DNA of 64,000 nucleotides from Microbacteriaceae bacterium PS02070 (GTDB lineage: Bacteria > Actinomycetota > Actinomycetes > Actinomycetales > Microbacteriaceae), in NCBI GenBank assembly GCA_029959865.1, contig JASCPE010000001.1, positions 186,001-250,000 of the forward strand, read 5' to 3'. The notes under the pieces are model-generated. The model saw nothing but the letters and a program-made list of their open reading frames with translations, was not told the DNA's origin and searched no databases. The position numbers and the translations under genes are program-made. Each line of letters begins with the position of its first letter. Positions within the stretch are counted from its first letter, which is position 1. Shown piece after piece: positions 27,535 to 34,588 of the stretch.

Positions 27535-27720
27535 TCAGCGGCCGAGCAGTCGGGCGAAGAGGCCTCCGCGCGCTGCCTTCGCCGTCGCGATCTCCTCGGC
27601 AGTATGGCGTCCGTTGCACCATTGGTGTGCGGGTACGCCACGTCGAACCTGGTTGATGTGCTGGCCGCAGCCTGCCCAGGTGGTCTTTCCGCAGGTCTTG
27701 CAGGTGGTCGCCGAGCACAT
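27535..27720 (-). CDS. Small Cys-rich (zinc-ribbon-like) protein 1
   Basis: A 61-residue protein with Cys2, Cys7-x2-Cys10, Cys18-x2-His21 and Cys35 around the motif CGKTTWAGCGQHI. It is a paralogue of the next gene upstream, with a longer C-terminus. AGGAGG lies about 7 nt before the ATG, inside the end of that paralogue. The Cys/His pattern suggests zinc or another thiophilic metal, or thiol chemistry. I recognise it only as an uncharacterised actinobacterial small protein. It is the last gene of the predicted persulfide operon. Confidence 0.8.
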   Translation of the reverse strand: MCSATTCKTCGKTTWAGCGQHINQVRRGVPAHQWCNGRHTAEEIATAKAARGGLFARLLGR

Positions 27721-27722
27721 CG

Positions 27723-27845
27723 TCACGCCTCCTGGCAGTGGCAGCGCTCTGCTTCGGGCACGCCTGCGAGCGCGGTCTCGATGTGCTGGCCGCAGCCGGT
27801 CCATGTCGGCCGGCCGCAGTGTGCGCAGGTGATTCGTTGACACAT
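27723..27845 (-). CDS. Small Cys-rich (zinc-ribbon-like) protein 2
   Basis: A 40-residue protein with Cys2, Cys7-x2-Cys10, Cys18-x2-His21, Cys35 and Cys37 (motif CGRPTWTGCGQHI). Every Cys/His shared with its neighbour is at the same residue number, so the pair is a tandem duplication. AGGAGAA lies 7 nt before the ATG. Function is unknown; company with thioredoxin, a rhodanese fusion and a CsoR-type sensor suggests a role with reactive sulfur or a soft metal. Confidence 0.8.
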   Translation of the reverse strand: MCQRITCAHCGRPTWTGCGQHIETALAGVPEAERCHCQEA

Positions 27846-27886
27846 GGGGAGTTCTCCTCGCGTTCTTGTCTGGGTGTGGTGTGGGA

Positions 27887-28162
27887 TCAGGCGAGCATCA
27901 TGAAGAGCTTCTCGAGCTCTTCGGTGGTGATGCCGTCTTCTGCAAGAGCGGTATCGGGATCGGCCAGGCAGTCCTTCATCGCGGTGGAAACAATCGCAAA
28001 GCCAGCCCGGTCCAGGGCGCTGGAGACGGCGGCGAGTTGCGTGACCACCTCGCGGCACGACTTCTCCTCCTCGACCGCGTTGATCACCGCGTCAAGCTGG
28101 CCTCGGGCGCGGCGTAGGCGGTGCAGGATGCGCCGCTGCACCTCGGTGTCGGGGGTACTCAT
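27887..28162 (-). CDS. CsoR-family regulator, CstR-like persulfide sensor
   Basis: A 91-residue four-helix DUF156 repressor. Cys36 and Cys65 are present, but the position of the copper-binding His of M. tuberculosis CsoR (residue 61) is Ala. That combination is typical of CstR proteins, which sense persulfides by cross-linking the two Cys residues. The start MSTPDTEV has AAAGGA upstream. The 30-bp palindrome before the thioredoxin gene has the TATACCCC / GGGGTATA form bound by CsoR-family proteins, so it probably represses its own operon. A copper role is unlikely but not excluded. Confidence 0.85.
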   Translation of the reverse strand: MSTPDTEVQRRILHRLRRARGQLDAVINAVEEEKSCREVVTQLAAVSSALDRAGFAIVSTAMKDCLADPDTALAEDGITTEELEKLFMMLA

Positions 28163-28187
28163 AGAGAATCCTTTCGGTCTGGAGCGA

Positions 28188-28460
28188 TCAACTGAGGTCG
28201 ACGTGCCGCCGGGCCTCGGGGTAGCCAAGCGTATTGCGCTCGATGGCCTCCGACTCACGGGCGCGAAGCAGGTCGGTGGGGCACCAGCCGGTGATCGCCC
28301 CGACGGCGAGCAGCAGCGACCAGATCCCCGCCGGAACCGCACACCAAGGCTGCCCAGCGACGCTCAGCGCAAATGCCCCGACAAGTAGCGCGGCGACGCC
28401 CCGCACGATGCGATCGGCGGGCGAGGTGACGCACGTCCGAAGAGTGCGACGATCAGGCAT
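28188..28460 (-). CDS. DUF2892 membrane protein
   Basis: A 90-residue protein with two hydrophobic helices (VRGVAALLVGAFALSVAG; GIWSLLLAVGAITGW) and the family ending GWCPTDLL. In E. coli YgaP this domain anchors a rhodanese at the membrane; here it is a separate gene next to a rhodanese fusion, so it may serve as a membrane partner. Its start overlaps the end of the reductase gene by 8 nt. Confidence 0.85.
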   Translation of the reverse strand: MPDRRTLRTCVTSPADRIVRGVAALLVGAFALSVAGQPWCAVPAGIWSLLLAVGAITGWCPTDLLRARESEAIERNTLGYPEARRHVDLS

Positions 28461-30144
28461 CCTGCATCGCTTCCTCGGCGCACAGAAGCTCAGCAGCCCG
28501 CCCGCCGAGCGCGGCGCGGAGCGTGAGGATGCCCCCTGACAGAGACGCGGAGTCGAACCCCGCCTGAGCGAGCACTCGGTTCGCTATCGCGGAGCGAATC
28601 CCGGACGCGCACATCACCCGGATGGGACGCGCCGCAGACGCGGCGCGAACCTCTTCGAGGCGTTGACGTAGCTCGGTGTGCGGGATGTTCAGCGCACCCG
28701 GCAGGTGCCCGGTGGCGAACTCGTCACGGGTGCGCGTATCGAGCACGAGCGCTTCCTTGAGAACTCGGTCCACATCCTGCGCGTACCACAGCGCCAGGGT
28801 TCCGTTGCGGACGTTCTCCCCCACCATCCCGGCGAGATTCACGGCATCCTTGGCCTGTCCGTAGGGCGGCGAGTACGCCAGGTCCAGGTCGATCAGATCC
28901 TCCACGGCCATACCCGCGCGGATCGCCGTGGCGATGACGTCGATGCGCTTGTCGACCCCGTCGGCACCCACCGCCTGCCCACCGAGCAGCAGCCCATCCT
29001 GTGGGCGGAAGTGGAGGATCATGTGGATCTGACTCGCCCCGGGGAAATAGCCAGCGTGCTGGTTCGGGTGCAGGTGGATGGTCTGGTAATCGACCCCGTC
29101 CGCCTCGAGCGCTGCGCGATTCGCTCCGGTCAACGCGGCGGTGACGCTGCCGATGCGGACGATCGCGGTGCCGACCGTCTGCGGAAGAGATCGGGCGGTT
29201 CCGGGTCGAAGGATGTCGTCGGCCACGAGCCGTCCTGCGCGGTTGGCTGGTCCGGCCAACGCGACGGGGCGGCGGACTCCGGTGACGGCGTCGGTGCTCA
29301 CCGTCGCATCACCCGTGGCCCAGATGCCCGGAACGGACGTGCGCCCATGCTCGTCCACCACGATCGCCCCGCGCTCGCACTTCACGCCGGCGTCCTCGAA
29401 GACGGCAGTGTCGGGTCGCACCCCGACCGAGAGCACGATCAGCTCGGCGAGCAAAGAGGTTCCATCGCTGAGAACCACCGTGTCATGGCCTGCGCCCTGC
29501 TGGATGCCGGTTGCCGCGATCCCGGTGCGGGTCTCGATGCCGAGAGCGTGCAACTCATCGGCCACGAGTGCGGCGAGCTCTGATTCCATCGGCGGCAGGA
29601 CGTGGTCGGCCAACTCGACCACGGTCACTTCCAGGCCCTGATGAGCGAGGGCTTCGGCCGCTTCAACGCCGATGAATCCCGCGCCAAGGACAACCGCGCG
29701 GCGCGCACCCGCATCTACCTGCTCACGCAGCGCGACGGCGTCCTCGACCGTGCGGAGTGTGCGTACCCGCGGGGAATCCAGGCCGGGCATCGAGGGACGC
29801 ACGGCTCGCGCGCCCGGAGAAAGCACCAGCGCGTCGTACTCGATCTGTGCGGTCCCGTCTGGGATGTCGACGGTGACGACCTGGCGCTGTGCGTCCAGTC
29901 CGCTGACCTGGTGGCGCGTGCGCACATCCAGATCGAGAGCGGAACGAAGCGAGGCCGGGGTCTGCACGAGCAGCGACGACGGGTCTGCAATCTCTCCTCC
30001 GACGAAGTAGGGCAGTCCGCAGTTCGCAAAGGAGACGTGGTCACCGCTTTCGAGCACGATGATCTCCGCCGACTCGTCCAGCCGCCGCGCGCGAGCCGCG
30101 CAACTCATGCCGCCAGCGACCCCTCCAACAATGACGATCCTCAT
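28453..30144 (-). CDS. CoA-disulfide reductase / NADH persulfide reductase with rhodanese domain
   Basis: A 563-residue fusion. Residues 1-440 or so form a FAD- and NAD(P)H-dependent reductase (VIVGGVAGGMSCAARAR dinucleotide site; second site VVLGAGFIGVEAAEAL) with single redox Cys42 in SFANCGLPY, as in CoADR/NSR enzymes. The C-terminal rhodanese domain has active Cys512 in MCASGIRSA. Such fusions reduce CoA-persulfides or polysulfides. It is second in the operon, coupled to the thioredoxin gene by ATGA. Confidence 0.92.
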   Translation of the reverse strand: MRIVIVGGVAGGMSCAARARRLDESAEIIVLESGDHVSFANCGLPYFVGGEIADPSSLLVQTPASLRSALDLDVRTRHQVSGLDAQRQVVTVDIPDGTAQIEYDALVLSPGARAVRPSMPGLDSPRVRTLRTVEDAVALREQVDAGARRAVVLGAGFIGVEAAEALAHQGLEVTVVELADHVLPPMESELAALVADELHALGIETRTGIAATGIQQGAGHDTVVLSDGTSLLAELIVLSVGVRPDTAVFEDAGVKCERGAIVVDEHGRTSVPGIWATGDATVSTDAVTGVRRPVALAGPANRAGRLVADDILRPGTARSLPQTVGTAIVRIGSVTAALTGANRAALEADGVDYQTIHLHPNQHAGYFPGASQIHMILHFRPQDGLLLGGQAVGADGVDKRIDVIATAIRAGMAVEDLIDLDLAYSPPYGQAKDAVNLAGMVGENVRNGTLALWYAQDVDRVLKEALVLDTRTRDEFATGHLPGALNIPHTELRQRLEEVRAASAARPIRVMCASGIRSAIANRVLAQAGFDSASLSGGILTLRAALGGRAAELLCAEEAMQDA

Positions 30145-30530
30145 CGCGCCGCCTCCTGCTCGCTGTGCCGACCCTGTTGTGCGGCAACCTCAGCGCGCAC
30201 CTCGTCCATGTCGAGGCCACGCACGGCGGAGAGCACCCGTTCCAGTTGTGGAGCCGCGAGAGCCCCGGGTTGGGCGAGGACCAGAATCTTCTCGCGGAAA
30301 GCCATCAACGTCGGGATTGAGGTGATTCGAAACCCCGCGGCGAGCTCCTGCTGCGCCTCGGTGTCGACCTTCCCGAACACTACATCCGAGTGGGCCTGCG
30401 AGGCGCGCTCGAACACCGGCGCAAAGGCGCGGCACGGCCCGCACCACCCCGCCCAGAAATCCAGAAGGACGATGTCGTTCTCCGCGATGGTGGATTCGAG
30501 GTTGTCCGGGGTGATCTCTCGAGTAGCCAT
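30141..30530 (-). CDS. Thioredoxin
   Basis: A 129-residue thioredoxin with the canonical WCGPC site (Cys30, Cys33) and cis-proline loop TSIPTLMAF. The C-terminal 20 residues extend beyond the usual 108-residue fold. It is the first gene of the predicted persulfide operon, and no untranslated leader is expected: the -10 box ends 6 nt before its ATG. In this setting it probably releases sulfide from protein or low-molecular-weight persulfides. Confidence 0.92.
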   Translation of the reverse strand: MATREITPDNLESTIAENDIVLLDFWAGWCGPCRAFAPVFERASQAHSDVVFGKVDTEAQQELAAGFRITSIPTLMAFREKILVLAQPGALAAPQLERVLSAVRGLDMDEVRAEVAAQQGRHSEQEAAR

Positions 30531-30564
30531 GCGATCACTATACCCCCCGGGGTATAGTGATCAA
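30531..30564 (-). promoter_or_regulatory. CstR/CsoR-type operator overlapping a leaderless promoter
   Basis: The 30 bases 30533-30562 form a palindrome with 14-bp arms GATCACTATACCCC / GGGGTATAGTGATC and only the central pair mismatched. On the minus strand they contain a promoter: TTGATC (30564-30559), 16-nt spacer, TATAGT (30542-30537), then 6 nt to the thioredoxin ATG. Repressor bound here must cover both promoter elements. Confidence 0.8.
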
Positions 30565-30761
30565 CTATTCGGGCTCGCCTACATCGTCACTTCGCTCACG
30601 GCCTCGGCCGGAACTCAGCAACGGATCGCTGAACCGCACTCGACGGATCGTCGCGGACGGCGTGACGTATGTACGACGAATTCAACCCGCCCGCGCATAC
30701 ACCCCCTCAGCGGGGACCAAGCCGACGCCCTCACCGACCTGGCCGTCAGCCCGGGCGCGCG

Positions 30762-31238
30762 TCAGTCGCGACTGAATCGGCGGGCGAGCGCGGCGCCCGC
30801 GTTGCTGCCGGCCAGAAACGCGCGGGTACGTTGCACGATGTCGCGGAGAAGCTCGTCACCGAACGCGTCTCGGAGGCTTTGATCAATGGCCGTCTCGGCG
30901 GCTTCGACCTGAGGGCGAAGCTTGCGCCCTTCTTTGGTCAACTGGAGCAGAACCTGCCGCCTGTCCATCGGGTTGTCGACGCGGTCGACGAGGTCACGTT
31001 TGACGAGGGAGTCGACGAGCCTACTCGGACTCCCGGTCTCGCACACCAGTAGCCCACCGAGCCCCTTCAGGGTGATTGGGCCGTACTCGCCGAGCACAAT
31101 GATGACCTCGGCCTGCGACGGCGTGACCTGCATGGGCGAGAGCGCGAGGGCGAGTTGCCTATTCCCTTCGCGCTGGGCCGCAAGGATCGCGTAACGCAGT
31201 TCCGGTGCCCCGACACGGGGGGGCTGAGTGTCGAGCAT
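30762..31238 (-). CDS. MarR-family transcriptional regulator
   Basis: A 158-residue winged-helix protein: TPSQAEVIIVLGEYGPITLKGLGGLL leads to the recognition helix SPSRLVDSLVKRDLV and the wing NPMDRRQVLLQLT. It is divergent from the ribB operon across an AT-rich 234-bp region containing a TGTCA inverted repeat, so it is the likely regulator of that operon. AGGAG precedes the ATG. The 199 bases between its stop and the persulfide operator show no convincing gene. Confidence 0.9.
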   Translation of the reverse strand: MLDTQPPRVGAPELRYAILAAQREGNRQLALALSPMQVTPSQAEVIIVLGEYGPITLKGLGGLLVCETGSPSRLVDSLVKRDLVDRVDNPMDRRQVLLQLTKEGRKLRPQVEAAETAIDQSLRDAFGDELLRDIVQRTRAFLAGSNAGAALARRFSRD

Positions 31239-31386
31239 CTGTGCTGGCTCCTAGGGCTTCGAGGCGGTGTGGCTATCGGCTCGATGGAACGTCACCGACC
31301 GCAAGCGCACGTCTGACCACGATCATAGCAGGCGTGTTCGATTGTTTCCGTGATGTGACATGTTTCTGAACTCACGACCATTTTGC

Positions 31387-31432
31387 TTGACATGGCGTCA
31401 TACGCGGTTCAATATCGTGTCAGTACATGACA
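31387..31432 (+). promoter_or_regulatory. ribB operon promoter and putative MarR operator
   Basis: TTGACA (31387-31392), 17-nt spacer, CAATAT (31410-31415). Just downstream, TGTCA-GTACA-TGACA (31418-31432) is a 5-5-5 inverted repeat positioned to block initiation. The region is clearly richer in A/T than its surroundings. Confidence 0.6.
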
Positions 31433-31472
31433 TGCCATCTAATGCACTGAACAACTAAAAGGGGGGAATCTC

Positions 31473-32132
31473 ATGATGAATGAAATGTCCGTGATCGGGT
31501 TGGCCGCGCCGAGCGCATTCGCACCGATCGAGGAGGTGGTCGCGGAGATTGGCCGTGGCCGAATGGTCGTGCTGGTGGATGACGAGGACCGTGAGAACGA
31601 GGGTGACCTGGTGGTCGCTGCCGAGTTCGCGACGGCGGAGGTAGTGAACTTCATGATCACGCACGGCCGCGGTCTGGTGTGTATGTCGATCACCGAAGAA
31701 CGGGCGCTTACGTTGGGGCTGTCTCCGATGGCGGCGAGCAACACCGAGGCGCACGCCACGGCCTTCACGGTCAGCGTCGACGGCAGCGAGGAGCACGGGG
31801 TGACGACCGGCATCTCAGCGCACGAGCGCGCTCGCACCATCGACCTTGTGTTGCGGGGGTCTCAGAAGGATCTGCGCACACCCGGTCACATGTTCCCGCT
31901 GGTCGCGCGGGCCGGTGGCAGTCTCGAGCGCCCCGGCCACACCGAGGCGTCGGTCGACCTCGCACGGCTCGCCGGGCTCGCGCCGGCGGGAGTGATCGTG
32001 GAGATCGTCGGCGACGATGGCCACATGCTCCGCCGCGACGGTCTGGCACAGTTCGCCCATGACCACGGGCTGCTCATCTCCAGCATCGAGCTGCTACGAG
32101 CGCACCTGAGCGAGTTGAGCGCAGCGGCATGA
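31473..32132 (+). CDS. ribB: Stand-alone 3,4-dihydroxy-2-butanone 4-phosphate synthase
   Basis: A 219-residue RibB that converts ribulose 5-phosphate to the four-carbon riboflavin precursor and formate. The acidic metal loop DDEDRENEGDL, TTGISAHERARTI and GHTEASVDLARLAGL are intact, so it should be active. It is not fused to RibA, no other rib gene is near and I see no FMN riboswitch, so it looks like an extra, MarR-controlled copy. AAGGGGGG lies upstream of the paired ATGs. Its stop overlaps the next start (ATGA). Confidence 0.9.
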   Translation: MMNEMSVIGLAAPSAFAPIEEVVAEIGRGRMVVLVDDEDRENEGDLVVAAEFATAEVVNFMITHGRGLVCMSITEERALTLGLSPMAASNTEAHATAFTVSVDGSEEHGVTTGISAHERARTIDLVLRGSQKDLRTPGHMFPLVARAGGSLERPGHTEASVDLARLAGLAPAGVIVEIVGDDGHMLRRDGLAQFAHDHGLLISSIELLRAHLSELSAAA

Positions 32133-33310
32133 ACCACCGCTGGCTCCGCACGGTCGGCGCGGTGTACTTGCGCAGACACGTCGGGAAGAACCTCGGCACC
32201 CTGGAAGGGCTCGGGAACGTGCCGCGTGAGGGTGGATTCGTCCTCGTGCCGAACCACACCAGCTACCTGGACCACTTCGTCCTGGATTTCCTCCTGGAGG
32301 CGGTGCGCGACGAGCCCACCTGGTTCCTGACAAAGAAGGAGAGCTTCGAGAAGCCCCTCGTCCGCGCCTGGACGAGGGCGTGGCACGGAATCCCGGTGGA
32401 CCGCGACCGGCCGTCAGCGGACACATTGCGCACGGTCCAGCATGTGCTGCAGGCGGGAGCGGCGCTGTGCGTCTATCCCGAAGGCACAAGGAACCCCGAG
32501 CCGGAAAAGCTCCTGGAGTTCAAGGCTGGCGCGTTTCACTTCGCCGCGACCTCGAACGTGCCGGTGATTCCGGTCGCGCTGGTGGGAACCGATCAGGTAC
32601 TCCCCAGAGGGGGGCGCCGGTTCCGGCCAGGACGAATCGATGTGCGGTTCGGCGCTCCGATAGTGCCGGATACGTCACGCCCGAAACCCGAGCGCGTCCG
32701 AGAAACCCTCGATGCTGCGCGAACGTGGATGGAGGATGCGCTCATGCAGATGAGGTCCGACCGCGGTCAGGACATCGTCGACGCAAACGGGCTGACCGCA
32801 CGCACGAGCGAGCTCACGAACAGAGGACAACTCACCGGACGGCGCACACGCGCGCTCGCCTTCGTGATCCGTTCACTGGAGAGGAGCCACCCCGGAAACG
32901 TCGGACCGATCAAGGCCCTCGCCCGGCTCCGCGGGCTACGTGCGCTGAGCATGTCAGGTCCGCTCCGGACGTTGCTGCTCGGCCGCGCGGAGCGCGGCCT
33001 CCGGCATGCACTGCGAGTTAGCCCGTCTGATGCCGACACGCACTACTACCTCGGCAGCGCGCTGGCGTCCCGTCACCGATGCGACGTCGACGCGGTTCGG
33101 CACCTTGAAGCCGCGGTGGGCCTGACCGGCGAGGCGGACCCCCGCCCGCTGCTCGCGCTCGCCCAGCTGGAAGCCCGCTCCGGCGACCCCGACAACGCAG
33201 AGACCCTCCTGGACGCGGCGAATAGCGCCCTCCAGGAGGACGACCCACGCACGCCCGCTCGCCTGGCGCGGATCGCGGCCGTACGAAAGGAACTGGAGGA
33301 CGCCGCATGA
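32129..33310 (+). CDS. PlsC-type acyltransferase with C-terminal TPR region
   Basis: A 393-residue protein. The N-terminal 230 residues are a 1-acylglycerol-3-phosphate acyltransferase-like domain with NHTSYLD (His43, Asp48; the HX4D motif) and YPEGTRN, which bind lysophosphatidic-type acceptors. The C-terminal part (from about residue 285) is TPR-like helical repeats (GLRHALRVSPSDADTHYYLGSALA). The fusion is unusual. It is coupled by 4-nt overlaps to ribB before it and to the unknown gene after it. Confidence 0.85.
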   Translation: MNHRWLRTVGAVYLRRHVGKNLGTLEGLGNVPREGGFVLVPNHTSYLDHFVLDFLLEAVRDEPTWFLTKKESFEKPLVRAWTRAWHGIPVDRDRPSADTLRTVQHVLQAGAALCVYPEGTRNPEPEKLLEFKAGAFHFAATSNVPVIPVALVGTDQVLPRGGRRFRPGRIDVRFGAPIVPDTSRPKPERVRETLDAARTWMEDALMQMRSDRGQDIVDANGLTARTSELTNRGQLTGRRTRALAFVIRSLERSHPGNVGPIKALARLRGLRALSMSGPLRTLLLGRAERGLRHALRVSPSDADTHYYLGSALASRHRCDVDAVRHLEAAVGLTGEADPRPLLALAQLEARSGDPDNAETLLDAANSALQEDDPRTPARLARIAAVRKELEDAA

Positions 33311-33840
33311 CCTCAACACGGACGGACACCGGCGTCACGGTGATCCTGGAAGGCAAGCCCCGCCAGAAATGGCGCCGCACCGGCCCCGCCCAATGGCAAC
33401 TCGACGGAGTCTGGCCCTCGCGCAGAGAGAAAGGTCAGGCGCTTCGGTTATTGAGCTCGGGCCTGCCGATCCTGGTGATCCAGAACTCTACCGGCGAATC
33501 CGTCGACCTTTTCGACGAGGAAGCCAGTGATCTCAGCCAGTTCGCGGGGTACGTCACCGCGTGCGAGAACGGCGTCACCAGCCTGTTCATCCCTTCCCTG
33601 GACTGGCTGCCCCCTCGCATGACGAAGGCCGCGACCAGCTTCATCACCGAACACACCCGGCTCGACACCATGATCGACTCGCGCAGCCCCGTGCTCACAC
33701 CCGCACTCGGCCACCGCAGGAACCTCCGAGTCCTCCATCTGCCGACCAACGACACCGCTGTACGGACCGCCGAGCGCCTGAACGAACTCGCGGACCTCGC
33801 GTTCCCCCACTCACAGACCAGACGGAAAGCAACCCGATGA
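33307..33840 (+). CDS. Protein of unknown function
   Basis: A 177-residue soluble protein that I do not recognise. It has a mixed alpha/beta look, with LLSSGLPILVIQNSTGESVDLFDEEASDL in the middle and a basic C-terminus (SQTRRKATR). No signal peptide, membrane helix or Cys pair stands out. It is embedded between the acyltransferase and SRPBCC genes with ATGA overlaps on both sides, so it is real and co-translated. Confidence 0.8.
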   Translation: MTSTRTDTGVTVILEGKPRQKWRRTGPAQWQLDGVWPSRREKGQALRLLSSGLPILVIQNSTGESVDLFDEEASDLSQFAGYVTACENGVTSLFIPSLDWLPPRMTKAATSFITEHTRLDTMIDSRSPVLTPALGHRRNLRVLHLPTNDTAVRTAERLNELADLAFPHSQTRRKATR

Positions 33841-34253
33841 ACACCCTCACCGCACAACGCGACATCCACTCGGACCCGCAGACCATCGCCGACATCATCC
33901 TGAATATTGCCGAACTCGCCGACTGGAACCCCGCCCTCAACAGCACCGGCACCCGCGACCAGTCCGCGAGAATCGGACACCCCTACCCCGTCTCCACCCG
34001 CATCCCCGGCCGCGCAACCCTCACCTACACCCGCGCCGCCCCCGATCAAATCGCCTGGCGGCTGGAAGTCGCCGGCAGCACCGAGGCCGGGCAATGGGAC
34101 CTCCAGCCGCGCGGCGCCACGACCCGTGTCATCCATACGATGACCCACTCCGGCGCCCTCTTCACGCTCATGCACAACGCGATGAGCAGCGTCCCGACCT
34201 GGCGACTCGACCGGCTCCAACAGCGCGCAGAGAATCACGCACGACTCTCGTAA
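33837..34253 (+). CDS. SRPBCC (START/polyketide-cyclase-like) protein
   Basis: A 138-residue helix-grip protein: HSDPQTIADIILNIAELADWNPAL at the N-terminus and TRVIHTMTHSGALFTLMHNAMSSVPTWRLDRLQQRAENHA at the C-terminal helix match the SRPBCC pattern of small hydrophobic-ligand binders. It ends the ribB operon. Ligand unknown; together with an acyltransferase it might handle a lipid or a flavin-derived product. Confidence 0.8.
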   Translation: MNTLTAQRDIHSDPQTIADIILNIAELADWNPALNSTGTRDQSARIGHPYPVSTRIPGRATLTYTRAAPDQIAWRLEVAGSTEAGQWDLQPRGATTRVIHTMTHSGALFTLMHNAMSSVPTWRLDRLQQRAENHARLS

Positions 34254-34420
34254 CCCGGCCCCCGCCCAGTTTGGGATCTGTGCGCCGCCTCGCGGACTAT
34301 GAAGAGTTCGGCCCTAGCGGGGGTCACCTGGGAGTCACTCCGAAGGGACCGAGCCTCTGGCTCTGATCGCCAACCCCCGGCAGTCGAGCCGCAAGAAAAG
34401 CGGCTCTGATCAGCCAAAAA

Positions 34421-34512
34421 TGGCGGAGACGGAGGGATTTGAACCCTCGGTCCCCATAAGGGGACTCCACCTTAGCAGGGTGGTGCACTAGGCCTGACTA
34501 TGCGACGTCTCC
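34421..34512 (-). tRNA. tRNA-Ser (anticodon GCU)
   Basis: A 92-nt tRNA including encoded CCA. Acceptor GGAGACG pairs with CGTCTCC; the anticodon stem CCACC/GGTGG holds the loop CTGCTAA with anticodon GCT; the T-arm has GGTTCAAATCC, and a long variable arm is typical of serine tRNAs. It reads AGC/AGU codons. Confidence 0.95.
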
Positions 34513-34588
34513 AGGCATCCGGCCGCTCGCGGCGCGGATACGCCCAGTAAGCATAACCGCTCTGGCGGCTCACATCGAACCGAGGAGG

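Noticed and set aside
30565..30761. Possible small gene or gene remnant between the persulfide operator and the MarR gene
   Set aside because: Frames such as the one from 30557 give Arg/Ser/Pro-rich peptides with no motif or ribosome-binding site; nothing convincing seen.
34386..34406. Hairpin GAGCCGC-N7-GCGGCTC between the SRPBCC gene and tRNA-Ser
   Set aside because: A plausible stem but with no T-run on either strand; its status as a terminator for the ribB operon is unclear.
34359..34411. Direct repeat ggctctgatc (34359-34368 and 34402-34411) as an attachment site
   Set aside because: Only 10 bp, not shared with the tRNA gene, and no integrase is present.
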